Notes: a model not told the origin generated them from the letters alone. Shown: positions 26,370 to 35,239, counted from the first letter of the stretch. The stretch: DNA of 64,000 bases from Pseudoalteromonas rhizosphaerae (GCF_902498845.1 NZ_CABVLM010000007.1:221277-285276), one strand, 5' to 3'. A program made the numbers and translations.

Positions 26370-27464
26370 TTGCGTTACAGCATAACGTGTACTTCGCCCC
26401 CCAGCTGCAGTTTTTGCAATAAACCCCAACCTCTGCAAATCAGCTAAATGGCGCGTAGCGGTAGCGCGGCTCACCTTAGCTACTTTTTGATATTGGCTAG
26501 CACTTATACCGTGCTCAAACTGACCATCAAGTAATTTATTAAGCACTTTTACTTGTTGTTCATTTAGCTTTGTTTGGTCTTTACTAAGCCAATAGTTACT
26601 TTTAAAAACTGTTTGCTCAATATTTTTTAGCGTATGCTGTATTGCTTTATTAAGCGTGCCCAAAAACCAGCAGATCCACTGCGTAATGCAAAGATCGCCG
26701 CGTTGGGTCGCTTCAAGTACTTCGTAATAGCTTTTTCTGTCCTTTAAAATAGCCACCGACATCGCATAAAACCGGATTGCCTCGGCATGCTCTTGCGCCA
26801 GTGCTAAGTCAGTAATAAGTCGCGTAATACGCCCATTACCATCCTCAAGTGGATGTAAAGTTACAAACCATAAGTGTGCTATAGCTGCGCGAATAAAAGG
26901 ATCTAGCGTTGTGTCATTATGACTGCTGTTAAACCAATTAAAAAAAACCGATAGCTCACTTTCAATCCGCTCTCTAGGTGGCGCTGTAAAATGTAATACC
27001 GGTTTATCTAATCGTCCCGACACCACTTGCATTGGCTCGTTACCACGTAATTGGCCACCTTCTATTTGCGTAAATAAACTCTGTTCACTGGCAAACAATA
27101 AACGATGCCAATTAAGTACTCGCTCTAAATCAAGTGGAGTATGGGTATTATTAATTGCATCTAACATCATTTCAGCAAGGTTATCACTTTGCACTGTAGT
27201 TGGATAAGGCTGCTCATCAATGTGGAGTTTTTTAGCAAGTGACGAGCGTACAGAAAATGCGTTAAGCTTCTCCCCCTCAATTGCACTTGAATGAATAATA
27301 TTAGCGAGTAAGGTATCAAGCGCTTGCTGCTTTAATTTAACGTTTTGCAAGCCCATTTGCCCCATTAACAGCCCTTGGTTATAAGTGACTTCACGCAAAA
27401 GCGGCGCCAATGCTTGTTGATCCCAACTAAAATCAGGCCAGTTTTGCTGCTGCCATATCCACAT
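26346..27464 (-). CDS. Fic-domain AMP-transferase with DUF4172 N-terminus and winged helix
   Basis: A 372-residue Fic protein, which would transfer AMP (or another nucleotide part) to a target. The Fic motif is HPLEDGNGRITR (His204 to Arg215), complete and active-looking. An inhibitory motif S-x-x-x-E-G appears at 59-64 (SSAIEG), N-terminal to the core, so the enzyme is probably self-inhibited (class II). The N-terminal MWIWQQQNWPDFSWD is typical of DUF4172-Fic proteins. The C-terminal 70 residues form a winged helix (SASQYQKVAKVSRATATRHLADLQRLGF, then GRSTRYAV), so it may repress its own promoter. A 10-bp-arm palindrome lies 44-68 bases upstream. Role in defence or regulation is unproven. 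Confidence 0.85.
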   Translation of the reverse strand: MWIWQQQNWPDFSWDQQALAPLLREVTYNQGLLMGQMGLQNVKLKQQALDTLLANIIHSSAIEGEKLNAFSVRSSLAKKLHIDEQPYPTTVQSDNLAEMMLDAINNTHTPLDLERVLNWHRLLFASEQSLFTQIEGGQLRGNEPMQVVSGRLDKPVLHFTAPPRERIESELSVFFNWFNSSHNDTTLDPFIRAAIAHLWFVTLHPLEDGNGRITRLITDLALAQEHAEAIRFYAMSVAILKDRKSYYEVLEATQRGDLCITQWICWFLGTLNKAIQHTLKNIEQTVFKSNYWLSKDQTKLNEQQVKVLNKLLDGQFEHGISASQYQKVAKVSRATATRHLADLQRLGFIAKTAAGGRSTRYAVTQSHSEAIK

Positions 27465-27507
27465 TATTATTCACCTCAAGATTAATTAAGACCAGTATAT
27501 GACAACT

Positions 27508-27559
27508 ATTCGCCTCACACAATGAGGCGAATAGCCAGCTTAATTGCCTCATTGTGTGA
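27508..27559. promoter_or_regulatory. palindromic operator candidate and second 52-bp repeat copy, upstream of fic
   Basis: 27508-27532 is a perfect inverted repeat, ATTCGCCTCA / TGAGGCGAAT with loop CACAA, 44 bases upstream of the fic ATG. The following TAATTGCCTCATTGTGTGA has the half-site again. Likely binding site of the Fic winged helix. The whole 52 bases repeat at the 3' end of the gene. Confidence 0.6.
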
Positions 27560-27819
27560 GTTAGCGAGATTGTGTAAACATCCTAGCACCTAGTCAATTC
27601 CCTACAACCTAGGCCCTTTCCCTTTAACCTAGAGCACCTAGCCGCTAAAACCTAATATCTTTTACAGTCCTAGCACCTATATCTTGTGGGCTGTGATTAT
27701 TTTAAAACCAGTTTGCACACCAGCAGTACCTAAAATTAACAATCACACTGTCAAAATTAGTAAGTGGTTAGTTTTAAATATAAAAACGGCAATATTAATC
27801 ACCGTTTTTATTTTTCAAT
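27560..27819. repeat. dispersed CTAG-rich repeat patch 2
   Basis: The 354-base gap between fic and the GH43 gene contains CCTAGCACCTAGTCAATTCCCTA and further CCTAG units to about 27690. The segment GCCTCATTGTGTGAGTTAGC leading into this patch (from 27546) is repeated at 29815. Near 27785, AACGG and CCGTT lie close enough to form a small hairpin that could end GH43 transcription. No gene is visible. Confidence 0.7.
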
Positions 27820-29280
27820 TTAATCTAGATAGTTAATATTCCATTGCTGACCTTCACCATCCCAGTATTCCCACTGCACTATATTTGCGCCATCTTCGGT
27901 GCTCATATCAAATACATCAAGGGCCAAGCCGCTCCATGCGCTTCTTAATGCATAATGGCCATTACCAGTATATTGCATTAACCAACGTTGACCTTCGCCA
28001 CCCCAAAGCTCCCACTGCACAATATTACCCTCATTGTCTTGGCTCCAGTCGTATACATCAATTGACTTGCCGCTAGCTACATTGGTAATACTGTAATAAC
28101 CGCCACCTACATGAACAATATCCCATTGCTGATTAGTACCGCCCCAATATCCCCATTGCACAATATTATCGCCATCATTTAGCCCAGCATTACTCACCTC
28201 TAACGCTTTACCACTGAGTACAGAGGTAATACTTACACGGCCATCGCGCAGACGCGTATCGTTGCCTAAATTAAGGTTGCGAGAAAAGTATGGCCAGCCA
28301 TCATTGCCAAATTGAATTTTCAGTACATCTAAACGCGCAGGCCAACCCGTAGGAGAATTGCCATCATAATAATGGATTGTCGCTAAATCTTGTTCGCCGT
28401 GGCGCAGGTAACCAAAATGGCCTGGGCCGATGTAGATACCTTCTGTTGATAATACGGTACTGCCGCCGTAGTTCCACATATCAACATTGTTCTTATCAAG
28501 GAAAGGTCCTGTAGGTGAAGTCGAACGGCCCATAACAATATAATAATCACTCTCTTTACCTTTACAGCAATCTGCTAGGTTAGCAAAAAGATAATAATAA
28601 CCATTAATGTACTGTACTTGTGCAGCTTCAAACTCATTCCAATCGCCACCACTGCCTACAGCTGGGTAACGTGTATTATTCATAAGCTTACCGTTATCAG
28701 GGTTAAGCTGCCTGATAAAAATACCCGCATAGTGAGATCCATAAATCATCCATACTTTGCCCGCAGTGTCGCGATACACACCTGCATCAATCGCATTTAC
28801 CGCAAACCCAGCAGACGAAACAGGGTCGTCATTAGTCGACACTAACATACCTAAATCTTGCCAATTAGGATTATTAAGTGAATCGGTGACCATAACACCA
28901 ATAGCTGAGTGCATACCTTGGCTTGCTGAAAAAGCAGAGTAATACAGATAGTATTTACCCTTCATCTCAATTATGTCAGGAGCCCAAAAATTACCATCAA
29001 AACCAGGGACTTTACTGTTGATCCAACTTGGGTATGTATTAGGCGCGATAGGTGACGGACCACGCTGCCAGTTAACCATATCGGTAGAATAAAGTGCATT
29101 TATGGGTAATCCGCTCGATCCAGTGCCTGTACCAAAAGTCCAGTAAACACCGTCTTCGCGCATTATTGTAGAAGGGTCATGAATATCAGTGGTGCCCTGT
29201 AGATTAACAGCAGCACTCGTTACAGTACTTACTAACATAAAGAGCAAGCATGCTAGTAGTGGTTTAAATCTTATAAACAT
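27820..29280 (-). CDS. secreted GH43 glycosidase (arabinanase-like) with ricin-type lectin domain
   Basis: A 486-residue secreted enzyme. Signal peptide MFIRFKPLLACLLFMLVSTVTSAA. The five-bladed GH43 domain (about 28-340) shows the catalytic base in DIHDPSTI (Asp35), NFWAPDIIEMKGKYYLYYSA, the pKa-modulating Asp region NAIDAGVYRD and the acid in WNEFEAAQV. This pattern is closest to endo-1,5-arabinanases and related arabinofuranosidases. The C-terminal third is a ricin/CBM13 beta-trefoil with three QxW repeats (TNQQWDI, GQRWLM, GQQWNI) for sugar binding. It would degrade arabinan-type plant or algal polysaccharide outside the cell. Single gene, placed among defence genes and repeats, with no PUL partners. 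Confidence 0.9.
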   Translation of the reverse strand: MFIRFKPLLACLLFMLVSTVTSAAVNLQGTTDIHDPSTIMREDGVYWTFGTGTGSSGLPINALYSTDMVNWQRGPSPIAPNTYPSWINSKVPGFDGNFWAPDIIEMKGKYYLYYSAFSASQGMHSAIGVMVTDSLNNPNWQDLGMLVSTNDDPVSSAGFAVNAIDAGVYRDTAGKVWMIYGSHYAGIFIRQLNPDNGKLMNNTRYPAVGSGGDWNEFEAAQVQYINGYYYLFANLADCCKGKESDYYIVMGRSTSPTGPFLDKNNVDMWNYGGSTVLSTEGIYIGPGHFGYLRHGEQDLATIHYYDGNSPTGWPARLDVLKIQFGNDGWPYFSRNLNLGNDTRLRDGRVSITSVLSGKALEVSNAGLNDGDNIVQWGYWGGTNQQWDIVHVGGGYYSITNVASGKSIDVYDWSQDNEGNIVQWELWGGEGQRWLMQYTGNGHYALRSAWSGLALDVFDMSTEDGANIVQWEYWDGEGQQWNINYLD

Positions 29281-29987
29281 TTAATGAGTCCTTATAAATA
29301 GGTTAAACCTTATTGTGTGTAGTTTAATGTTGTAAGCACGAACAAGCCTGTACGTGCCAAGCCTTACTATAGTCAAAACACAGCAAAATGTTAATTTTAT
29401 ATTATAAAACTATTAAATTACCAACAAGACAGAATATAACCGAGTTCGCGACCAAGATTTTATCCATGCACGGCTATTACTATCAGTTGAGTTTTTGGAA
29501 AGTGACGGAGGAATTGCCATAACAACAGCATTTAAATTTGTTGCAAGCGCAAACAGAAGTAAATAAGAAAACAAAAGGCTACCGGAAAACCCTAGCAGCT
29601 AGTCACTTCCCTAAAACCTAGCGCCTTTTACCACCGTAGGCGTTAGCTTGCTGACGCGAAAAGCGAAGCTTTTAAAATGTAGGTCGTGCCGTAGGCGGGA
29701 GTTTATCTTGCGCTTAAATTGTAGGTCGTGCTTTAGCGCGTCAAAGCAATAAATTTCAACCAACGTAAAAATTTATCCCATAGACACGCAGCTTGCTGGC
29801 GTTAAAAGCGCAGCCTCATTGTGTGAGTTAGCAAGCTTGTGCAAACATCCTAGCAGCTAGTCACTTCCCTAAAACCTAGAACCTTTCCCTTGTAGGAAAC
29901 GGCTTCAGCCGTGATTGTTTTTAAATCAAATTAATCAGAGCAGTATTTTTATTAGGTACTTCAATGTTATTCTATGCAAATACATGA
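29281..29987. repeat. dispersed repeat patch 3 and GH43 promoter region
   Basis: About 700 bases without a supported gene. 29281-29560 is AT-rich and should hold the GH43 promoter. From 29580 to 29910 it is repeat DNA: two copies of CTAGTCACTTCCCTAAAACCTAG, the module CCGTAGGCGTTAGCTTGCTGACGCG, two copies of GTAGGTCGTGC, and a 20-base match to the region upstream of fic (GCCTCATTGTGTGAGTTAGC). Confidence 0.75.
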
Positions 29988-30002
29988 TTGAAAGGATGCC
30001 TC

Positions 30003-31004
30003 ATGATTTTAAAAGATAAAACGCTCGTCACAACCAACTCAGCAAAATTAAAAGCAGGCCAAAAGCAAGAGCTAGACGTGGCCTTTTACTTACGCCGCGC
30101 ATTTAAAGACCACCCTCAAGTATTTGTGTTTAATGATGTAAAGTTTAAACACAACGGCGAAACCGCACAGATAGATCACCTTATTGTTTACACCTACGGG
30201 TTTATTCTTATTGAATCAAAGAGTATTACCGGTGAAGTCGCTATAAACCAACATCAAGAGTGGAGCCGCAGTTACCGTGGGCAATGGCAAGGCATGCCAT
30301 CACCAATCAAACAAGTTGAGCTACAATTGGCATTACTAAAAAGTTTAGTAAGAGACAATGCTCCTCAACTCCTGCCAAAGATGTTTGGTAAAATACAACA
30401 AAACTTTGGTGGCCGTGAATGGCATAGCATCTGTGCAATATCGAGTAATGCCATAATTAATCGAGATAACACGCCAAAAACGCTTGAAGAGCGTCTCGTT
30501 AAGTCTGAGTTTATAGCTGATAAGCTTTTAGACATAATGAAGTTACCTGCTTCAACACCAAACGCCCTGCACTTTTTCTCAACTAATGTTCGCCCATGGT
30601 TTAGTGAAGAAAGCCTAGTTAGGATCTGTGAGTTTCTTTTAGAGCAAAATTTTGCTCCTTCTACACAGTTAAAACCTGACGCAATAGCAACAAGCCTCAA
30701 CGAACCAAGCCCGATTTATCAGGATGAATCAGCAGCTATTGCACCAATAACTCAAGAGCAACCAAATATTGCCAATGAAATAAATTTACAGTGTAAGCAG
30801 TGCAACAATCAAACCACGCTAAAAGCTCGCTCAGGTCGCTACGGCTATTTTGTTACATGTGCTGAGTGCGATACCAATACACCAATGAAAACGCCTTGCC
30901 CGCAATGTACCAGCGCCAATACCAAGGTGAGCAAACGCAAAGAGCTCTACTCATTAGTATGCGGTGATTGTGAAAATACAGCGCTTTTCAAGTTTGATGG
31001 TTAA
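30003..31004 (+). CDS. NERD nuclease-related protein with C-terminal zinc ribbons
   Basis: A 333-residue protein. The ATG at 30003 is chosen because AAAGGA lies 8 bases upstream; an in-frame TTG at 29988 is less likely. The N-terminal NERD domain (about 15-130) shows the pattern AGQKQELDVAFYLRRAF, DVKFKHNGETAQIDHLIVYTYGFILIESKS, with Asp and ESK fitting the nuclease core. The C-terminal 75 residues have four CxxC pairs (CKQC, CAEC, CPQC, CGDC), like topoisomerase-I-type zinc ribbons. NERD proteins are suspected DNA-processing or defence enzymes. The stop codon is one base before the decayed E repeat. Confidence 0.8.
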   Translation: MILKDKTLVTTNSAKLKAGQKQELDVAFYLRRAFKDHPQVFVFNDVKFKHNGETAQIDHLIVYTYGFILIESKSITGEVAINQHQEWSRSYRGQWQGMPSPIKQVELQLALLKSLVRDNAPQLLPKMFGKIQQNFGGREWHSICAISSNAIINRDNTPKTLEERLVKSEFIADKLLDIMKLPASTPNALHFFSTNVRPWFSEESLVRICEFLLEQNFAPSTQLKPDAIATSLNEPSPIYQDESAAIAPITQEQPNIANEINLQCKQCNNQTTLKARSGRYGYFVTCAECDTNTPMKTPCPQCTSANTKVSKRKELYSLVCGDCENTALFKFDG

Positions 31005-31005
31005 T

Positions 31006-31243
31006 GTCGCGTTGGCGACGGCAACCTAAAAGCGATTTGTCTTTAAATAAACTCTGCTGCAAGTAATTCATCCATTAAGCGGATTACTGTCGGCATCCAT
31101 GCCCTTCACTTCCTCAAGCTAAAAGTTGATATGGACGTAAACGCCGAGTATGCGCCCAACTTGCATATCTCTGTACGCTCCCAGTTGGGGTATCCTTCTC
31201 TCTAGCTTAAAACTACGCTCTTCACCCATAGCGAAGTCACGGC
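31006..31243. repeat. E repeat, decayed copy E0
   Basis: Starts with the same GTCGCGTTGGCGACGGCAACC as the clear copy at 33168 (hairpin GTCGC / GCGAC). Further matches are TTGATATGGACGTAAACGCCG and GCGAAGTCACGGC; the outer stem GCCG / CGGC is kept, but about 70 unrelated bases sit in its middle. The remaining gap to 31400 shows only an AT-rich region with the promoter and AAGGA ribosome site of the next gene. Confidence 0.6.
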
Positions 31244-31400
31244 TTTAAGACTCCTCAATTGGGGCTCTTTTCAGGGAAAACAGCAAAAAAAATCGATACA
31301 AAATAGTCTCCAACGCTCGCTTTAGTGAGTTCATCAATTTGACTATTATTACTATGCGATTTATCATCATGCAGTACCCATTAAAGTAAAAGGAATTACC

Positions 31401-32420
31401 ATGGCGATAGATATAGTTATTTGTTTTGATCCAGTGACAAAAAAAGCAGTTCAATGCAAAACTGACGAAAAAGATACTTTCTCAAAAGACAATAGCCATA
31501 TAAAGAATGAAATAATAACTTCTGGAACACCCTATATTTGGCGCAAGGAATACTCAAATTCCTTGGATGCCCCCTCAATTGAACAAAAAAATATAGTCAA
31601 TCAATTTGCGCTTTTATCTGCACAATCAAGAAGAAATATCGCTGGAATGCTGCGTGATTTTGGCAGCGAAACACTGCTTGCTATTTCTGACTTTCAAGCT
31701 CAAGTTATACCCTTTTTAGCAAACAACACACATGGCCTTGTCGGCTCTGGTGCTACATCAGTTCAAGCCCGCAGCTCAAAGTTTGTCGCTTTAGCGTCTA
31801 AATATGAAGTAGCTTTAAAAGACATACGAGCTGCACATAAGTCAGGCACACCCAAATACCACATGGTCGCTTTAGAGCAAAAAGCGCTCGCTATATTTAA
31901 GGAGCTGCAAGTTAAATATCAAGCTGAGTTACAACGTTTTATGAATACTAACCGTGCCAGTCGAAGAGGCACAGTTTGGTCTAACCCTAATCGTGGTGTT
32001 CACATAGCAAAAAGTGCCAGGCACTCCACTAAATTAGATATAAGCAGCACCGCAGAATTTAAAAAAATTAAATACATTGAAAACACAGGCCGTTGGCTTG
32101 GTAATGGCATGATCTTACTCGATGGTGTTTTTAGAGCTAATTCAGTTTACAACGATTATAGAAATGGTGACGACTGGCAAAGAAGTTTATCTACTGAGCT
32201 AGCAAGTTTTGGGGCTTCAACTTTAGCTGGGATTTATACTGCAACAGCTGCAACAACTGCTTTGTCAACATTTCTTATGCTAACCCCTTATGGTTGGATA
32301 GTGGCTGTGGGGGTTGGCCTGCTTCTTGGTTTTGGAGCAAGCTTATATGTTAATGAAAAAGCAAAAAAGATTACTGAGAATTTATATGATAGACAACCTT
32401 TAACAAAAGAAGTTTTCTAA
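31401..32420 (+). CDS. putative membrane-inserting toxin/effector
   Basis: A 339-residue protein with no signal peptide and good ribosome site AAGGA. Residues 1-260 are soluble and helical (IVNQFALLSAQSRRNIAGMLRDFG; basic NTNRASRRGTVW). Residues about 265-312 form a Gly/Ala-rich hydrophobic hairpin (STLAGIYTATAATTALSTF ... GWIVAVGVGLLLGFGASLY), followed by a short charged tail. One C-terminal hydrophobic hairpin in an otherwise soluble protein is seen in pore-forming bacteriocins and in type VI membrane-depolarising effectors. It overlaps by one base (TAATG) with the first of two paralogous small membrane proteins, as expected of an effector with immunity genes. No secretion genes are in the window. 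The function is inference. Confidence 0.5.
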   Translation: MAIDIVICFDPVTKKAVQCKTDEKDTFSKDNSHIKNEIITSGTPYIWRKEYSNSLDAPSIEQKNIVNQFALLSAQSRRNIAGMLRDFGSETLLAISDFQAQVIPFLANNTHGLVGSGATSVQARSSKFVALASKYEVALKDIRAAHKSGTPKYHMVALEQKALAIFKELQVKYQAELQRFMNTNRASRRGTVWSNPNRGVHIAKSARHSTKLDISSTAEFKKIKYIENTGRWLGNGMILLDGVFRANSVYNDYRNGDDWQRSLSTELASFGASTLAGIYTATAATTALSTFLMLTPYGWIVAVGVGLLLGFGASLYVNEKAKKITENLYDRQPLTKEVF

Positions 32421-32770
32421 TGCCCATACTAGAAATACTATTATACAGCACCATTTTTTTCTTTTTTTATCTAATGATAATGGCTGTGTTATTTCCACGT
32501 ATTTCAATTAAATACATTGATAGTAAAATGATACAAGATGGAATTGACTCTCCAAGTTGGGACAGAGGTATAGGCGCAAGTGCGCCATTTTACGCTATGG
32601 CTATTTTTTTTAAAAAAGCACGAATACCAACACCACTATTTAATGGCAGTCATGTTGCAAAGTATGCAAGACCAATAGACAAGTTTTTAGCCTGTTTACA
32701 TCTTATTTCTACCACTGGGTTTTTGTTAAGTATTTTTTCTATGATGATTCTAGAATTTTTTATTTTATAG
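32420..32770 (+). CDS. small membrane protein, putative immunity protein 1
   Basis: A 116-residue protein with an N-terminal membrane helix (ILLYSTIFFFFYLMIMAVLF), a central conserved part (RISIKYIDSKM, SPSWDRGIGASAPFYAMAIFFKKARIPTP) and a C-terminal helix (HLISTTGFLLSIFSMMILEF). It is a clear paralogue of the next gene. Its start overlaps the toxin stop by one base. The family is not recognised; immunity is inferred from position and duplication. Confidence 0.6.
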   Translation: MPILEILLYSTIFFFFYLMIMAVLFPRISIKYIDSKMIQDGIDSPSWDRGIGASAPFYAMAIFFKKARIPTPLFNGSHVAKYARPIDKFLACLHLISTTGFLLSIFSMMILEFFIL

Positions 32771-33118
32771 ATGGAGTTAGCACCTTTTTTAATTTACTTA
32801 TTCTATATTTTTCTCATTAGTACTTTTGCTTCATCGATATTATTTTCAAGAATTTCGATTAAGTATATTAATAAAAATATGGAGAAAGATGGCGTGGACC
32901 CACCTAGTTGGGATAGAGGTATCGGTGCTAGTGCCTCATTCTATATTTTCGCCATGTTTTTTGAACGCTCCCGCATACCCACTCCGATGTTTGATGGGCG
33001 TTTTGTAGCCAAACATGCAAGACCTGTTGATAAAATAATTGGTGCAATTCACTCTATTTCAGTGGCAGGCACAGTAGTGTGTCTTTGTATAATTACCTAT
33101 CTGCAAAATAGCTTGTAG
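32771..33118 (+). CDS. small membrane protein, putative immunity protein 2 (paralogue)
   Basis: A 115-residue paralogue of the preceding gene, sharing SRISIKYI, PSWDRGIGAS, FYxxAxFFxxxRIPTPxF, VAK(Y/H)ARPxDK and a hydrophobic C-terminus. The ATG follows the preceding stop directly (TAG-ATG), so translation is coupled. Tandem copies of a small membrane protein behind one effector fit immunity genes diversifying against related toxins. Confidence 0.6.
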   Translation: MELAPFLIYLFYIFLISTFASSILFSRISIKYINKNMEKDGVDPPSWDRGIGASASFYIFAMFFERSRIPTPMFDGRFVAKHARPVDKIIGAIHSISVAGTVVCLCIITYLQNSL

Positions 33119-33167
33119 ATGGGAGTTTACCTCGCGCTTTGGTTTTTAATTGCAAACTTTTAGTTAT

Positions 33168-33379
33168 GTCGCGTTGGCGACGGCAACCAAGGGGCGCATA
33201 GCGCCGTACGCCCCTTGGAACCCCACGGCGCCCCGAGGATCACACTATTTCCTCAATTTAAATTAATGATATGAACGTAAATGCTGTGTATTTGCCGTCC
33301 ATGGCGAAGTCACAGCTTAACGCGCATCCATGCGCTGTTATTACTCATCATTAATTTAATTTCGGGTGTGATCACGGGG
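33168..33379. repeat. E repeat, copy E1 (inverted relative to E2 and E3)
   Basis: 212 bases. On the plus strand, in order: hairpin GTCGC / GCGAC (33168-33181); hairpin CCAAGGGGCG / CGCCCCTTGG (33187-33218); a long-range pair CCCCG-GATCACAC (33231-33245) with GTGTGATC-CGGGG (33366-33379); stem GCTGTG / CACAGC (33283-33316) enclosing GCC / GGC; hairpin GCGCA / TGCGC (33322-33335) with loop TCCA. It accounts for most of the gap 33119-33415; the first 40 bases are another dispersed repeat (GGGAGTTTACCTCGCGC). No gene in it. Confidence 0.85.
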
Positions 33380-33415
33380 AACTGTCTTAGCAGCGGCATG
33401 TTAATCTACCCCCTA

Positions 33416-34912
33416 CTAAACATTATGAATTTCATTCTTCAAATTTATCTCAATCGGCTCAGGGAAAAGTAGCTCTAAGTTTCTTTTATCTATTTTAAAT
33501 AGCGGCCCTTTTTCTGTAACACGACCAGTTTTACCAGAACGTTTTATCAAATGATCCATTGTAATAACACCTGAGCTGATCAATGGTATGAGCTGACTCA
33601 AAACAGGTGCTTTAGTATGAACTATTTTTTCTAGTTGAAAAAATTCCTCGCCACCTTCTTTGAAGCTTTTAGCTTGCACCCAAAAAGTCTCTGAGTGCTT
33701 TTCAATTAGCCTTTTTTTCAATAACTTAGCAGGCCAAACAGCGACTAACTCTTCATTTCGATACCATTCTTCAAGCTGATCCTTTTGCTTGTTGAATATA
33801 AAATGCAGTCCTTGAGTATTTTGGCGTTGAGTGCTGACTGTGCAGTACAATTTAAAATCATCTTCTCTTTCATAGCCGTATCTATCTAAAATTTTTGCAC
33901 TAGAGCCTTTAGTAAAATCAACTCCCTTGCAACCACAAGGGCTTAAATTCCAATCAGAAACTTGGGCAAACAAGGTTGTCCGGTTTTTACTTCCTCTACC
34001 AGACTTTATTTCTATACCATGATAATCCGGATCTTTTGATGAATTTGCATCAATGCCAAGTAAAGTCTCTAATGTATAACCTATTGCTGTATCACCACTT
34101 CGCTGTGCTTTGAATGGCTTTATAGCTAATTCTTTTATCTTATTAAGTAGCTCTGCTGAATAAGAGAACTCTTTGTTTATGTAGTTTGTTATTAATTTAT
34201 AAATTTGGCTATAGGGGTTCTGTAGTTCAACCTCTAAATCAATTCGACTCAGGTTAATTAGGTGTGGTGAGCCTTGGTATATAATAATGGCAACTTGATC
34301 ACCTGCAGTGGCAAACTTTGGTAATTGCCTATACCACATCCTTGGATCACCCTGCTTAGTTTTAGGGCGGTAAAAACTTCCAACAATTTCTTTTATTTCA
34401 TTCTGATTAACTAAGTAGCTAACTTCTTTTCTTATAACACCTTGCTCTTGTTGGAAGTAATAATGAAATTCCTCTAACTCGAAATGATCTCTTACTGATT
34501 GAGTTGCATCCAGAATAGATTTATTCAAACCTGTTTGCGTAGGCTCAAAAAGAGAAAACTCTACACCTAACTTGGTCAAAGCAACGGTATTACTTCTCAA
34601 CAATAATTTTTGGTCTAGTTGTAAGTCACTGGCCCTTTCTTGCTCATAAACTTCATAATCCTTATCTGACATTTCAACTTCATTGTATTCAACAAAATTT
34701 GTTGAAATACTTGGTATGGGAATACCTTCTATCTCTTGCTTTTTTAACTCTTTTGAAACTTCAGGCCAAGTAGGATAACCATATTTGCGAGCAACAATAT
34801 TTAGTGCTTGGGCTTGATTTAAACTGTCATTGTTTTTCTTTAAAAGTTTTGCTTCTTGTTTTAGTCGTTTTTCATTTATCATTTTCGATGGTCCAAATAT
34901 TTTGGAATTCAT
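33416..34912 (-). CDS. type II restriction endonuclease, MvaI/BcnI family
   Basis: A 498-residue restriction enzyme. Its C-terminal part matches the MvaI/BcnI family, which cuts CCWGG or CCSGG as a monomer: GDTAIGYTLETLLGI (Glu282), then DPDYHGIEIKSGRG with the catalytic Asp296 and Glu301-x-Lys303 (PD-(D/E)XK), and TTLFAQVSDW. The first 60 residues (INEKRLKQEAKLLKKNNDSLNQAQALNIVARKYGYPTWPE) form a separate small helical domain, probably a DNA- or partner-binding add-on, which makes the protein longer than MvaI. Starts at 34912 or, with slightly better spacing to GGA, at 34882. It is divergent from the methyltransferase at 35240. Confidence 0.85.
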   Translation of the reverse strand: MNSKIFGPSKMINEKRLKQEAKLLKKNNDSLNQAQALNIVARKYGYPTWPEVSKELKKQEIEGIPIPSISTNFVEYNEVEMSDKDYEVYEQERASDLQLDQKLLLRSNTVALTKLGVEFSLFEPTQTGLNKSILDATQSVRDHFELEEFHYYFQQEQGVIRKEVSYLVNQNEIKEIVGSFYRPKTKQGDPRMWYRQLPKFATAGDQVAIIIYQGSPHLINLSRIDLEVELQNPYSQIYKLITNYINKEFSYSAELLNKIKELAIKPFKAQRSGDTAIGYTLETLLGIDANSSKDPDYHGIEIKSGRGSKNRTTLFAQVSDWNLSPCGCKGVDFTKGSSAKILDRYGYEREDDFKLYCTVSTQRQNTQGLHFIFNKQKDQLEEWYRNEELVAVWPAKLLKKRLIEKHSETFWVQAKSFKEGGEEFFQLEKIVHTKAPVLSQLIPLISSGVITMDHLIKRSGKTGRVTEKGPLFKIDKRNLELLFPEPIEINLKNEIHNV

Positions 34913-35239
34913 CGCAGCTAAAATAAATTTAGGTTAAATGGGTGATGCTAAACGCTTTTCCTATAATCAGGATGGCACTTCCCGTGCCGTAAATATATGT
35001 AGTTAAAGTTATTCATTGATTTCAGTCCGAACACTGTAAATCTAGCTGCGAATTCACAACTTTATCTACAGAGAGGACACAAAGGGTCTTTACAGGAAGG
35101 AAGGCTACTCTCATAAGCCTTAAATTAACTTATTCTTTTCATACTCTTAAGTCAACATATAAAATAATAAATTCTTACCTGGACTTTTAAGAGCAATTAC
35201 CGTAAAATTCGATGGTTTTCATTAATTACTTGGTGTGTT
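34913..35239. promoter_or_regulatory. divergent promoter region of the restriction-modification genes
   Basis: 327 bases, AT-rich, between the endonuclease and methyltransferase genes. No controller-protein gene and no clear C-box is visible. I see nothing else in it. Confidence 0.5.

Noticed and set aside
31245..31454. 69-codon minus-strand open frame
   Set aside because: It overlaps the promoter and start of the putative toxin gene on the other strand and has no ribosome site.
33281..33472. 63-codon open frame on the plus strand
   Set aside because: It is a reading of the E1 hairpins and then of the antisense of the endonuclease 3' end; the corresponding frames in E2 and E3 give unrelated peptides.
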